Part shown: in pieces, positions 41,641 through 50,045 of the stretch
Layout: the number at the start of each line of letters is the position of its first letter
How positions within the stretch are numbered: position 1 is the stretch's first letter
Source of the DNA: 54-19 sp038210655
GTDB lineage: Bacteria; Chloroflexota; Chloroflexia; Chloroheliales; Chloroheliaceae
Length of the DNA: 64,000 nt
NCBI GenBank assembly: GCA_038210655.1
Contig: JBBQWM010000013.1
Location: forward strand, 1-64,000
Reading direction: 5' to 3'
The notes under the pieces: generated by a model
The model's input: only the letters and a program-made list of their open reading frames with translations
Database searches by the model: none
What the model was told of the DNA's origin: nothing
Program-made: the position numbers and the translations under genes

Positions 41641-41778
41641 TCTAGCCTTTTACCCTCAATTATCAATTTATTGCCAATATCCCAAGAACTCGATTTAGCC
41701 TAAAGCTTACTGCATCGGCCTAAACAATCGGCCTTATTATACGGCATTCTACCCGTTAGCACAATTTAATTTCCCTGG

Positions 41779-41960
41779 GTGGGATGTGCGTCAATTTTTG
41801 CAAACTAGCCAGGTTGTGCCACACCCTAAACTGGGAAGTGAGTATATATTAGAAAAAATTCTGCGAAAAAATTTCTAATATATGTTTGAATGGTTTGGAG
41901 TGAGGTTTTCACAGATTTCCGTTCTTACTCTTTGAACCTCTGCAAAGATCTGACGTTCAC
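41779..41960. mobile_element. MITE-like hairpin element, copy 5 (inverted)
   Basis: 182 bp in the opposite orientation. Left TGGGATGTGCGTCAATTTTT followed by GCAAACTAGCCAGGTTGTGC, right TTTGAACCTCTGCAAAGATC followed by TGACGTTCAC. Its central stem (ATATATTAGAAA/TTTCTAATATAT, about 41842-41882) is shorter, 12 bp. CCCTGG on both sides (41773-41778, 41961-41966) may be a short duplication. A second right-end-like fragment, TTTTGCAAAAAACTAACGAT, follows at 41970-41989. Confidence 0.75.
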
Positions 41961-42149
41961 CCCTGGCCCATTTTGCAAAAAACTAACGATCACCTCTAGC
42001 CAAAAGCCCTATTGACGGAGTGAGAAAGACCAGTTAATCTATATTTGTCTTGCGGCGCACTATATTTTACCATGCGATCTAGCCCATTTTGGATGGGGTT
42101 GTCGCTAAAGGCGGCCCACCGGCCCCGCCAGGACTTTATAGAAGAACTG

Positions 42150-43811
42150 ATGCTAAAATTTTCACGTTTTGAATGGCGCTGGCTGCTGGCCTGGAGTTTC
42201 TTCACCCTCGGTCTGACCCTGCTGCCTTTGATTTGGGGGTTACTGATTACCCCACCCGGCCACGAATTTACCGGCATCCTCTTTAATGCCTACGATGGCA
42301 ACACCTATATGTCCAAGATGGAGGAAGGGCGGCGGGGTGATTGGGTCTTTCACCTTTCGCATACCAGCGAGGCCGGTGGGGATGGGGCCGTCACCTTTGT
42401 CTTTTACCTCTTGCTTGGCAAACTGGCAGGACTGTTAGGTCTGCCAAATATTATTGTGTTCCACCTCGCCCGGTTGCTATGCGGGTTGCTGCTCTTGATC
42501 GTTAGTTATGGTCTTATTACTTTGCTCTTTACCGAACAGTCCCGCCGACGCTGGGCCTTTGTGCTGGTCTGTTTGGCTTCCGGATTGGGCTGGTTGTTTG
42601 CGCCGTTGGGATTGGTGCAACTACCCCCCGCCGATTTTTGGGTGGCGGAAGCCTATACCTTTCTGAGCATTTTCGCCAACCCTCATTTCCCGTTGGCTTC
42701 GGCCCTGCTGATTTTGATTGTGGTTGGCGGGCTATTTGGCCTGGAAGGGCGGGGTAGGCGTTACTACGGTTGGGCGGCTCTGCTTTCTTTTATATTGGGT
42801 TTTGTCCATCCTTTTATGTTGTTTACGGTGGCGGGTGTATTAGGGGTTTTCTGGCTGCGGTTGGCAATCGGGCGCGGCCCAAACTGGTTTGGATTTGCAG
42901 CCTTGATTGGGGTCGGGTTGGCAGGCGTACCCGGCCCGCTTTTGACCTTTGTCGGAACCCAGAGCGATCCGCTCTTGCGCGAGTGGATGAAACAAAACCA
43001 GACTTCAACCCTTGACATCTGGACGACCCTGGTGTCCTACGGGTTGCTGGTTCCGTTGGGGGCTGCCGGTATCTGGTGGGCCGTCCGCGCCCTACCTCGC
43101 ACGCTCAAAGATGAACCAAAGCCGGAGGCGGGCGAAGAACTGCTTTATCGCTGGCAACTTATCACAGGTTGGGTAATTGTGACGGCGGTCTTGATGGCGC
43201 TACCTTTTAATTTCTCGCGGCGGTTTTCCGAAGGGTTGCATTTACCGCTCTGTTGTCTGGCGACGGCGGGCTGGTTTGAGGTGATTTGTCCCTGGCTGGC
43301 CCGACGTGGCGTAAAGCTTTCGCGCCAGAGGGCGATCCGCCGGACTTTGATTACCCTGACGACCTTCTCAAGCCTTTTGATGCTAATCATCTCAATTTCG
43401 CTCCTCTATATCAACGAGGAGCAGGTTGATCCGGTACGAGCGCCCTACTTTAGCGCGGGCGAAGTCGGCGCGTTTGCCTGGTTACGCCAGAACGCCAGGG
43501 TCGGCGATGTCGTTTTGACTGGGCCGTTGTTGGGCAATGTACTGCCCGGTCGCGCTCCAGTACGGGTTTTTTACGGTCATCCAATGGAAACACTTAATGC
43601 TGACCAAAAATATGAAGTTTTGAAGCAATTTTGTGATATAAGTACTACTAAGCCCGTCCGATCTGGTATAATATATAGCTGGGGTCTAAAATATTTGGTC
43701 TACGGTTGGCGTGAGCGCAAATTGGGCGATTTCGACCCGACTACCGCTGGCTGGCCCCAGGTCTATAATAATGATGGAGTGCAAATTTATTTGCTGTCTC
43801 CCACCACCTAG
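42150..43811 (+). CDS. polytopic membrane protein, GT-C-like
   Basis: About 553 residues with roughly ten hydrophobic segments. After the first helix, an extracellular loop has ILFNAYDGNTYMSKMEEGRR, in which Asp residues lie as in GT-C transferase loop 1; GFVHPFMLFTVAGVLGVFW and FNFSRRFSEGLHLPL are further signatures of bacterial DUF-type membrane glycosyltransferases. The C-terminal soluble part has AFAWLRQNARVGDVVLTGPL. Substrate unknown. The start is uncertain: the frame is open from 42045 and other ATGs lie at 42072 and 42093; 42150 gives the usual MLKFSRFEW-type basic start. Confidence 0.6.
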   Translation: MLKFSRFEWRWLLAWSFFTLGLTLLPLIWGLLITPPGHEFTGILFNAYDGNTYMSKMEEGRRGDWVFHLSHTSEAGGDGAVTFVFYLLLGKLAGLLGLPNIIVFHLARLLCGLLLLIVSYGLITLLFTEQSRRRWAFVLVCLASGLGWLFAPLGLVQLPPADFWVAEAYTFLSIFANPHFPLASALLILIVVGGLFGLEGRGRRYYGWAALLSFILGFVHPFMLFTVAGVLGVFWLRLAIGRGPNWFGFAALIGVGLAGVPGPLLTFVGTQSDPLLREWMKQNQTSTLDIWTTLVSYGLLVPLGAAGIWWAVRALPRTLKDEPKPEAGEELLYRWQLITGWVIVTAVLMALPFNFSRRFSEGLHLPLCCLATAGWFEVICPWLARRGVKLSRQRAIRRTLITLTTFSSLLMLIISISLLYINEEQVDPVRAPYFSAGEVGAFAWLRQNARVGDVVLTGPLLGNVLPGRAPVRVFYGHPMETLNADQKYEVLKQFCDISTTKPVRSGIIYSWGLKYLVYGWRERKLGDFDPTTAGWPQVYNNDGVQIYLLSPTT

Positions 43812-43826
43812 ACCAATCGATTGATA

Positions 43827-43888
43827 GTAGGGGCGACCTTTATGGTCGCCCGGTTCGGGATACGGGCGACCATAAAGATCGCCCCTAC
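43827..43888. repeat. GGGCGACC hairpin element
   Basis: Arms GTAGGGGCGACCTTTATGGT and ACCATAAAGATCGCCCCTAC with a short 16-base middle. It sits between the membrane protein gene and the GNAT gene. Confidence 0.8.
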
Positions 43889-43938
43889 CAAGATTTAATT
43901 TAGAAGGAACGGTCGCCGACCGTAGTAAGCAAGGAGCA

Positions 43939-44727
43939 ATGTCGTCAATTTTAAGCATAGCTGAGGAGCTACTCGAAAAGCAAGCCGGAACGTTACAACC
44001 GATAGGGGCCGTTCTGCTCGATCAGGAGGCCGGGTTAGGTGAATTTGAAGAACTGTGCTGGCAGTATTTACATAAGCTACCTCAGCCGTTCAAGTTAGGC
44101 CGGATCAAGACGCGAATTGAAAATGAAGTTGGAGCCTTTGGAGGGTGGCGTTATGAATTCGATAGCCGCCTTTTTTTAGGCAATAATTTGCAAGAGCCGG
44201 TCGGTCAATTGATGATTACGCTTTATCGCAAGCCGGGTGGCGGAATTGACGATATTTTTCTGGAACTCGAACAGGGTCAAATCTGGTACCCCGAATTGCG
44301 CGGTCAGGGTTTGGGTCGAGCGCTGCTAGAAGTAATCAAGCAATTGGGCCAGGCCCTCGGTGTAAAAGCGATCACGGCTATTGCGATCTATGACGGTCGG
44401 TTTGCCTGGCCTGCTCTCGGCTTTCGATTTGGCGATTATCTGCCGGACGAAGCGGCAGCCCGCAAATTTCGGCGACGCTTCCTCAAGTTTTGCGAACTGC
44501 ACAAGTTGACCCCGCCCGACATTAGAGATTGGGATGCCCCCCATTTCGCCCGCTTCCTAACCGACTATGAATTAACCGCTTCGGTCGGTCATCGGATGGA
44601 TCGACAACGGCAATCGGTCGGCTTTGGTCGGGCTTTCCTCTTGACCCGCGCTCCTTTTTTCCTGAGCTATCCACTCGAAATCGAGGCCAGTGCGCCCACC
44701 GCTCCCGAATTGATGCTGGTTGGTTAG
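43939..44727 (+). CDS. GNAT-like acetyltransferase domain protein
   Basis: 262 residues. The middle part ELRGQGLGRALLEVIKQLGQ has the acetyl-CoA loop R-G-Q-G-L-G-R-A, and AITAIAIYDGRFAWPALGFRFG follows with the typical last strand. The first 100 residues and the last 90 residues are unfamiliar, so an extended or fused acetyltransferase is possible. AAGGAGC is close to the ATG. Substrate unknown. Confidence 0.6.
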   Translation: MSSILSIAEELLEKQAGTLQPIGAVLLDQEAGLGEFEELCWQYLHKLPQPFKLGRIKTRIENEVGAFGGWRYEFDSRLFLGNNLQEPVGQLMITLYRKPGGGIDDIFLELEQGQIWYPELRGQGLGRALLEVIKQLGQALGVKAITAIAIYDGRFAWPALGFRFGDYLPDEAAARKFRRRFLKFCELHKLTPPDIRDWDAPHFARFLTDYELTASVGHRMDRQRQSVGFGRAFLLTRAPFFLSYPLEIEASAPTAPELMLVG

Positions 44728-44739
44728 CTATTCAAAACT

Positions 44740-44767
44740 CTTTACTCAGCTTGAGTAGAGTGCTTTT
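44740..44767 (+). terminator. probable intrinsic terminator
   Basis: CTTTACTCA-GCT-TGAGTAGAG followed by TGCTTTT. It overlaps the end of the convergent MerR-type gene. Confidence 0.55.
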
Positions 44768-45593
44768 CAACCGGCATCTGAAACTCTGTAATGTAGGTGC
44801 TGGGGTCGTGGCCGGGATTAAACTCGTGGTGAATTTGACGGATTGGGCCACTGGCTTTGTACCCGTGCGTTTCTACCCAACTACCTAAAGCCTGATACGC
44901 CTGGTAAGCTAAATCCAAACTGCCCCGGTGAATTACACTTGCGGATAGTTGGAGCGGCGGCAAGTTATAGACCTTGATTTGGTCGCTGCTCGGTACGGCC
45001 TGATCTAGCTGTTCGATTAGCTCTACCTCAAAATTGTCTTCCTCATCCAGATTGGGAACCGTATCGGGAAAATGCCACAGTACCAGACTTGGCCGGTGCT
45101 TGACGAACCCAAACTGCTTCAAGTAAGAGCGCAGCACTCCAAAAGGTATGCCTAGATTGCCGTAGGCTGACATAGCCTGACGCAGCGAAGCTACCAGGAT
45201 TGGCTCCACTTTTTTCAGTGTGATCTCGTAATTGGTCGGAATAGTCATTTCGCTTCCTCTTTCTAGTTGATTTAACCAGCTTTCCACTCGGCTTAAGAGT
45301 GTTTCAATTTCTTTAAGCTGCTCGTGGGCCTCGGCTTGCTTTTGCTTCAGCATCGCTTTGAGTTGTTCGGGTCTAAAATCCGGCTCTAGCATTTGCCCGA
45401 TTTGTTCCAGCGACAAACCCACATCTTTGAGCCTTAATATGCGGTTGAGCCGAGGTAATTGGCTGGTTGAGTAATAACGGTAGCCGCTCCACTGGTCAAT
45501 CTCAACCGGTTGTAACAACCCAATCTCTTCATAATGGCGCAAAGTTCGCACCGATACCTGCCCCATCCGGGCAAATTCACCGATTTTGAACAC
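44742..45593 (-). CDS. MerR family regulator with GyrI-like effector domain
   Basis: 283 residues. The N-terminal winged helix FKIGEFARMGQVSVRTLRHY followed by EEIGLLQPVEIDQWSGYRYY is the MerR DNA-binding domain, followed by a dimerisation coiled coil (residues about 75-115, EQLKEIETLLSRVESWLNQL) and a C-terminal GyrI-like/BltR-type ligand-binding domain (residues about 125-280, including ILVASLRQAMSAYGN and SWVETHGYKASGPIRQIHHE). Such proteins activate multidrug efflux or similar genes on binding amphipathic ligands. The start is GTG 45593. The EACC1-like gene starts 246 bases away in the other direction, but control of it is not shown. Confidence 0.9.
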   Translation of the reverse strand: MFKIGEFARMGQVSVRTLRHYEEIGLLQPVEIDQWSGYRYYSTSQLPRLNRILRLKDVGLSLEQIGQMLEPDFRPEQLKAMLKQKQAEAHEQLKEIETLLSRVESWLNQLERGSEMTIPTNYEITLKKVEPILVASLRQAMSAYGNLGIPFGVLRSYLKQFGFVKHRPSLVLWHFPDTVPNLDEEDNFEVELIEQLDQAVPSSDQIKVYNLPPLQLSASVIHRGSLDLAYQAYQALGSWVETHGYKASGPIRQIHHEFNPGHDPSTYITEFQMPVEKHSTQAE

Positions 45594-45757
45594 TCTCTTG
45601 TCAAACCCTCTTATCTTTTAGCGATCTGTATCTATAGAAAATGGAAGCTTCCAGATGCTAGTATAAAGCCTCACGTAAGGTATGAGTCAAGGGTTTCTAG
45701 CCAATTGTAAATATATCGACTCGGTGGGGACAGCCCTATATATTAGCCGGAAAGTGA

Positions 45758-45786
45758 TTGACGGTTATAATGTTATCGGCTAAGAT
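45758..45786 (+). promoter_or_regulatory. promoter of the EACC1-like/caspase-NACHT unit
   Basis: TTGACG (45758-45763) and TAAGAT (45781-45786) are 17 bases apart, with a predicted start near 45793 and a leader of about 47 bases. A TATAAT at 45766-45771 inside it may be an alternative -10. Confidence 0.5.
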
Positions 45787-45839
45787 ATTTGTGTTCAAAC
45801 TATAGGTTGTTTATTTTCATACACGAAAGGATAAGTAAA

Positions 45840-46238
45840 ATGGGCAAAGACGAGCTAGAAATTAGTATCCCTTCAGGAGTGGATCAAAACGATCTATGGC
45901 AACTGGAAGATGACTTGAAAGCGATAGCGGGAGAGGAAAATGTACGGCTGGAAGAGCCGATGGATCTTATGGCGGCTATTGGGTTGTTTCTGAGCGTTGG
46001 CGGGCAAGCGGCGGGTTATGTTGCTACAGGAGTAGGTATCGCGGTTACGATCAAGGAAACTGCCAAAAAGTTATACGGGTTTCTGCATTCCAAAGACAAG
46101 AAGGACGAAAAGGACGAAGCGGCCCGTCGCAAGATGGTACTGAAACGGGCCGATGGCTCGGAAGTGGTACTCTATGATTATAGTGAGGACGACCTGGCCC
46201 AATTGCTGACCGCTCCCGACGCAACAACGGAAAAATAA
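45840..46238 (+). CDS. EACC1-like small membrane-associated protein
   Basis: 132 residues. An N-terminal alpha/beta part (LEDDLKAIAGEENVRLEEP) is followed by a hydrophobic stretch (LMAAIGLFLSVGGQAAGYVA with TGVGIAVTIKE), a Lys/Asp-rich linker (HSKDKKDEKDEAARRK) and a C-terminal strand part VLKRADGSEVVLYDYSEDDL. This order matches the effector-associated constant component 1 (EACC1) proteins described near caspase- or trypsin-containing STAND NTPases in bacterial conflict systems. The caspase-NACHT gene starts 39 bases downstream on the same strand, supporting it. AAAGG precedes the ATG. Assignment is by plan, not by alignment. Confidence 0.55.
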   Translation: MGKDELEISIPSGVDQNDLWQLEDDLKAIAGEENVRLEEPMDLMAAIGLFLSVGGQAAGYVATGVGIAVTIKETAKKLYGFLHSKDKKDEKDEAARRKMVLKRADGSEVVLYDYSEDDLAQLLTAPDATTEK

Positions 46239-46277
46239 GGTGCTTCGGCTTAGATTGATAGAAAGCCCGGTCTCGTT

Positions 46278-49200
46278 ATGACAACAAATGAAAATCCCAC
46301 TCGCCATGCTCTGTGCATTGGCATCGGCGAGTATACCCACGACTCTATGAAAAATAAAAATCTGCGCTACGCGCCTTCGGATGCCGCCGAGATAGCCACG
46401 AAACTGGCTGAACCACTGCGGGGAGGCTACCAGGTGACGGTACGCACTAACCCCGTCGAAACAACCGGCGAGAAAATCCGGGAAGATATTGAAGACCTAC
46501 TTAGTCATGAACCCGGCGACACGGCTCTGATCTTTATTTCGGCGCATGGCGGGATATATGGGCCTAACAAAACCTTTTATTTGCTGCCTTCCAACGCTGA
46601 TGTAACCAACCAGAACCCCAAAAAGGTCTTGAGTCTGTTTGATCTGGCCGGGTTGATTGATAATGCGCGGGTCGGCAATATTATCGTGTGGCTGGATGTC
46701 TGCCACGCCGGAGGAGCCACCGAGGTCTTTGGCAAGCTCGATTTTAGTTTCAAGCCCGAACTCAATATCTTTATCGGTGGAGCAGCCAGTATTGACGGTA
46801 TTGGGGTGCAATCCGGCCTGTACAAACGGGGGGTCTATACCTATTGTCTGTTGGATGCTTTCGACCGCGTTCCCGACAGTGGCGACGAAGCCTGGCTGAC
46901 GGTTGGGGCCATCCAGAACCAGATTCAACGTCAGATCGAGCGGCTGAACCTTGAACGCCCTAAAAATAAGATTTACCAGTTTCCCGGTACCTTTCGCTTT
47001 TTGAATTTTGGGTTACGGGTAGTCCAAAACCCGGTCTGTCTGCCTGAAAGCGTCGAGTTTGGCAAGGAAGTACGCGAGGCCCTGGCGGTGGAGGGTTTCA
47101 AGCCGCTACCGGGTGAGGCCGACCCCCTTCAACCACCTAATTATTACCGCGCCCGCAAAGGTAGCGGCGGCAATGAAGAGGTTCGCGGTGTGCTGGCCTT
47201 TAATAACCGGCAGGCTCCTTTTAGCCCCGAATATGCCGACCGTTTGAGACCCTTCCTGACTGCCGAATATAACTCCGGTCAGATTGATAAGCTGGTAGTT
47301 GTTAGCTACTCCCCTCTGAGTAACGAAGTCCAGGCGAAGTTGCAAGCGGTGGCCGTTGACAAGCCCCGCTTTGTACGCTTCGAGACGATCAGCCAGATTT
47401 GGGATACCATGATCCCCGGTCTGGATAAGCTGTTGGAAAAGCAACGTCGCCGCTTCGAGGAAGAACCGCGCGTCTCCGAAGACCCGCCCCTGGCATTGGC
47501 CCAGGTCTACACTCCCGTCCGGGCTGAAAAGCGACTCTATACCGACAATATTACCGAAATGACTGCTAAAATATTACGTTCCAGAAGGCGTGACGAGGAT
47601 ACCGGGGAGCTTTATACGGTGGAAGAAACCGACAAGCTCGAAAAGTTTGTCAATGAGTGGCTAGACGACCCCGACCCCCCAAAAGCCCGCTTGGCCTTGC
47701 TGGGTAGTTACGGAACCGGCAAATCTACTTTCTGTGAATGGTTGTGCGTCGAACTGGGCCGCAAACGGCAAGCCGAAGGAATCGGTCGCATCCCGCTCTA
47801 TATTCCGCTCCGTCGGTTTGCCGAGGGAACCCCTCATCTGCGCCGGATCTGCGATTTTTTGGCCGACGAAACCGAAGAAGATGCCCCCAAACTGGAAGCT
47901 TTGAAGAGGCTGGCCGGCCAGGGATTATTGCTGTTTGTGCTGGACGGCTTTGACGAAATGGTAGCCCAGGCCGACGAAAATATTATCAAGGGCAATATTC
48001 AGCTTTTCGAGGAACTGGCTGTGATAAACGGCAACAAAGTGCTTCTGGCGACCCGGTCGGAATACTTTGTCCATCACCACGAGGAAGGCGCGGTGCTAAG
48101 ACGTTACGAGCGGTTACACCTGCAACCCTATCGCGAGAGTGAGATTAAAACCTACCTGCGAAAGCGTTTCGGCTCGCGCAAGGCCGGGAAAACCTGGCAG
48201 GAACTGGAAAGTATTTACAACCTGCCCGATCTGGCGACCCGCCCGGTCTTCCTTTCGATGATTGCCCAGACCTGGCCCCAGTTACAAAAGCTGGAGCGGA
48301 TCACCCGGCCCCAACTTTATCAATATTACCTGGAAGGTGAACTGACTCGCCAAAGCGATAAGGGCCGGGTAGATCTTAAAATATCGACTGAATTGCGAAT
48401 GAGGATGATAAAGCAGATTGGGTTGGAACTGTACTTGACCGGCAAATTCCAGGAAGGTCTGACCGAGGCCGAGATCGGCGACTTGATCGAGCGTTGCCCG
48501 TTTGCAAGTGAGGAAAAGGCCACCCTGCGGCGCAATGTGCGGGAGGTCGTGACCTGTTCGTTCCTGATTAATCCGAGGGGCCGCTATTATTTCTCCCACA
48601 AGTCGTTCCTGGAATACTTTCTGGCGTTGGCCCTGCTGGAACAAATCGAGGCGGGCCAGCGGGCGGCCTTTGAGCAACACGATCTTTACGTTGTGGCGGC
48701 CCCGACCCTCGAATTTATGGCTGAACTACTGGAACCCGACAGGCAGGGTCGGATAGCCGAACTGGAAACGGCCCTGCATTGGTTGGCCGAAACTACCGCT
48801 CTATCCGGTGACAAGGGTGAGGTGACTTGGGGCAATTTGCAACGTAATTGCGCTGGGCTGCAACTGGCCTACCGCTGTTTGAGCTTGCCCTCGAAGGAAA
48901 TATCCGACCTGTTTAGCTGCGCCGAGTACCAGCTTTTTATTGATGATTACATGGAAAACCAGACTTATTTTCAACCGGCGCACTGGTTACAGTATCGCTT
49001 CCCGGCAGGTCAGGCCACTACCCCCGTAAGTGGAGTTCAATACAATCACGCCCGGAATTTAGCCTACTGGCTAAGTAACCGCTACAAAAGTGTATATGAG
49101 TATAAGCTACCCGCTGTTAGCGAGGGCGCGGGCAACTGGTCTGAAGCTATCGTCGGTTTTTGGACAGACCGGGGGACTATTGAAGGATTGGTCCCCACTC

Positions 49201-49823
49201 AACGACAAGACTTGGTTGAGCGTACTCGCTCTACCATCGGGATTTCTGACCTCGCCCGCGACCGCACCCTCGCCCTCGCCCGCGCCCTCGCCCTCGCCTT
49301 CGCCCGTGACCTCGACCGCGCCCGTGACCTCGACCGCGCCCTCGCCCGCGACCGCGCTCGCGCCCGTGACCTCGACCGCGCCCGTGACCTCGCCTTCGCC
49401 CTAGACCTCGTCCGGGCCCTCGACCTCGCCCGAGTGGCAGGTTTTGAGCGGTTGGTGGATTTGTTAAAAAAAGACCAATTTGAGGAAGCCCTGGCCCTGA
49501 GCCATGAATTGTCGCAGACAGCGGAAGAGGCCGGCCGCCGTCGGGCGGCCCGGTTGATAGCAGTTATAGTAAAAATGAAGCTGGCCTCTAATTTTGAGGC
49601 ACTGAGTGCGGCCCACCGGGGTTATGTATTGGTGTATACCGAAATTGGGCAGGAAGGCTACCGGCAATTGGAACAGGAAGAGGGCGAGGCGGGCAAATAT
49701 TCCAGCGAAATAGCTGATTTAGAGAAGTTACCGACCTGGGTAAAGCTGGTGGAGGCCCGTATCCGGGGAGAATTGCCGGCCTGGGAAGGTGTTCGGGTGG
49801 TCAAGCAGTTACGGACGAATTGA
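46278..49823 (+). CDS. caspase-like protease-NACHT NTPase (STAND) protein
   Basis: 1181 residues. Residues about 8-240 are a caspase-like (peptidase C14) domain: ALCIGIGEYTHDS, catalytic His90 in IFISAHGG, Cys142 in WLDVCHAGG. A middle part (about 250-430) is unassigned. The NACHT domain follows: Walker A GSYGTGKST (476-484, Lys482), Walker B LLLFVLDGFDEM (Asp556, Asp559, Glu560) and the sensor region LLATRSEYF. A helical region (about 620-990) and then a strongly repetitive Leu-Ala-Arg-Asp segment (about 991-1055) end with a helical tail. In such proteins the NTPase switches on the protease after a trigger, causing regulated death or defence; the trigger is unknown. The EACC1-like gene is immediately upstream. 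Confidence 0.9.
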   Translation: MTTNENPTRHALCIGIGEYTHDSMKNKNLRYAPSDAAEIATKLAEPLRGGYQVTVRTNPVETTGEKIREDIEDLLSHEPGDTALIFISAHGGIYGPNKTFYLLPSNADVTNQNPKKVLSLFDLAGLIDNARVGNIIVWLDVCHAGGATEVFGKLDFSFKPELNIFIGGAASIDGIGVQSGLYKRGVYTYCLLDAFDRVPDSGDEAWLTVGAIQNQIQRQIERLNLERPKNKIYQFPGTFRFLNFGLRVVQNPVCLPESVEFGKEVREALAVEGFKPLPGEADPLQPPNYYRARKGSGGNEEVRGVLAFNNRQAPFSPEYADRLRPFLTAEYNSGQIDKLVVVSYSPLSNEVQAKLQAVAVDKPRFVRFETISQIWDTMIPGLDKLLEKQRRRFEEEPRVSEDPPLALAQVYTPVRAEKRLYTDNITEMTAKILRSRRRDEDTGELYTVEETDKLEKFVNEWLDDPDPPKARLALLGSYGTGKSTFCEWLCVELGRKRQAEGIGRIPLYIPLRRFAEGTPHLRRICDFLADETEEDAPKLEALKRLAGQGLLLFVLDGFDEMVAQADENIIKGNIQLFEELAVINGNKVLLATRSEYFVHHHEEGAVLRRYERLHLQPYRESEIKTYLRKRFGSRKAGKTWQELESIYNLPDLATRPVFLSMIAQTWPQLQKLERITRPQLYQYYLEGELTRQSDKGRVDLKISTELRMRMIKQIGLELYLTGKFQEGLTEAEIGDLIERCPFASEEKATLRRNVREVVTCSFLINPRGRYYFSHKSFLEYFLALALLEQIEAGQRAAFEQHDLYVVAAPTLEFMAELLEPDRQGRIAELETALHWLAETTALSGDKGEVTWGNLQRNCAGLQLAYRCLSLPSKEISDLFSCAEYQLFIDDYMENQTYFQPAHWLQYRFPAGQATTPVSGVQYNHARNLAYWLSNRYKSVYEYKLPAVSEGAGNWSEAIVGFWTDRGTIEGLVPTQRQDLVERTRSTIGISDLARDRTLALARALALAFARDLDRARDLDRALARDRARARDLDRARDLAFALDLVRALDLARVAGFERLVDLLKKDQFEEALALSHELSQTAEEAGRRRAARLIAVIVKMKLASNFEALSAAHRGYVLVYTEIGQEGYRQLEQEEGEAGKYSSEIADLEKLPTWVKLVEARIRGELPAWEGVRVVKQLRTN
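49245..49440 (+). repeat. degenerate 6-bp-based coding repeat
   Basis: GACCTCGCCCGC, GCCCTCGCCCGC and CGTGACCTCGACCGCGCCCG units repeat within the caspase-NACHT gene, giving peptides such as ARDLDRARDLDRALARDRAR. CGTGACCTCGACCGCGCCCG occurs three times almost unchanged. Confidence 0.85.
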
Positions 49824-49882
49824 CGTTTTGGCCCAACCTATTCTTCAACCGGGTAATAGATCAAGGGTAACGTCAGCCTGGA

Positions 49883-50008
49883 TACAACGACAGGTCAGTA
49901 TTGTCATTCTGAGCCGCAGCGAAGAATCTTCTAGCAAAAGCTGGCTCTAGCCCAACGGGCCGAGATTCTTCACTTCGTTCAGAATGACAATACTGACCTG
50001 TCGTTGTA
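49883..50008. repeat. 126-bp inverted repeat element (CATTCTGA type)
   Basis: Perfect outer arms TACAACGACAGGTCAGTATT (first 20 bases) continuing GTCATTCTGA, with their reverse complement at the right end; the middle contains GAAGAATCTTC and GAGATTCTTC. A related fragment lies at 21434-21495. It ends just upstream of the GH57 gene. Confidence 0.85.
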
Positions 50009-50045
50009 CCTCAGAATCACACATACTTTAGTAAGGAGGAAAGCG

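Noticed and set aside
42040..42066. Promoter for the membrane protein gene at 42150
   Set aside because: TTGACG at 42012 and TATATT at 42040 are 22 bases apart, too far for a normal promoter.
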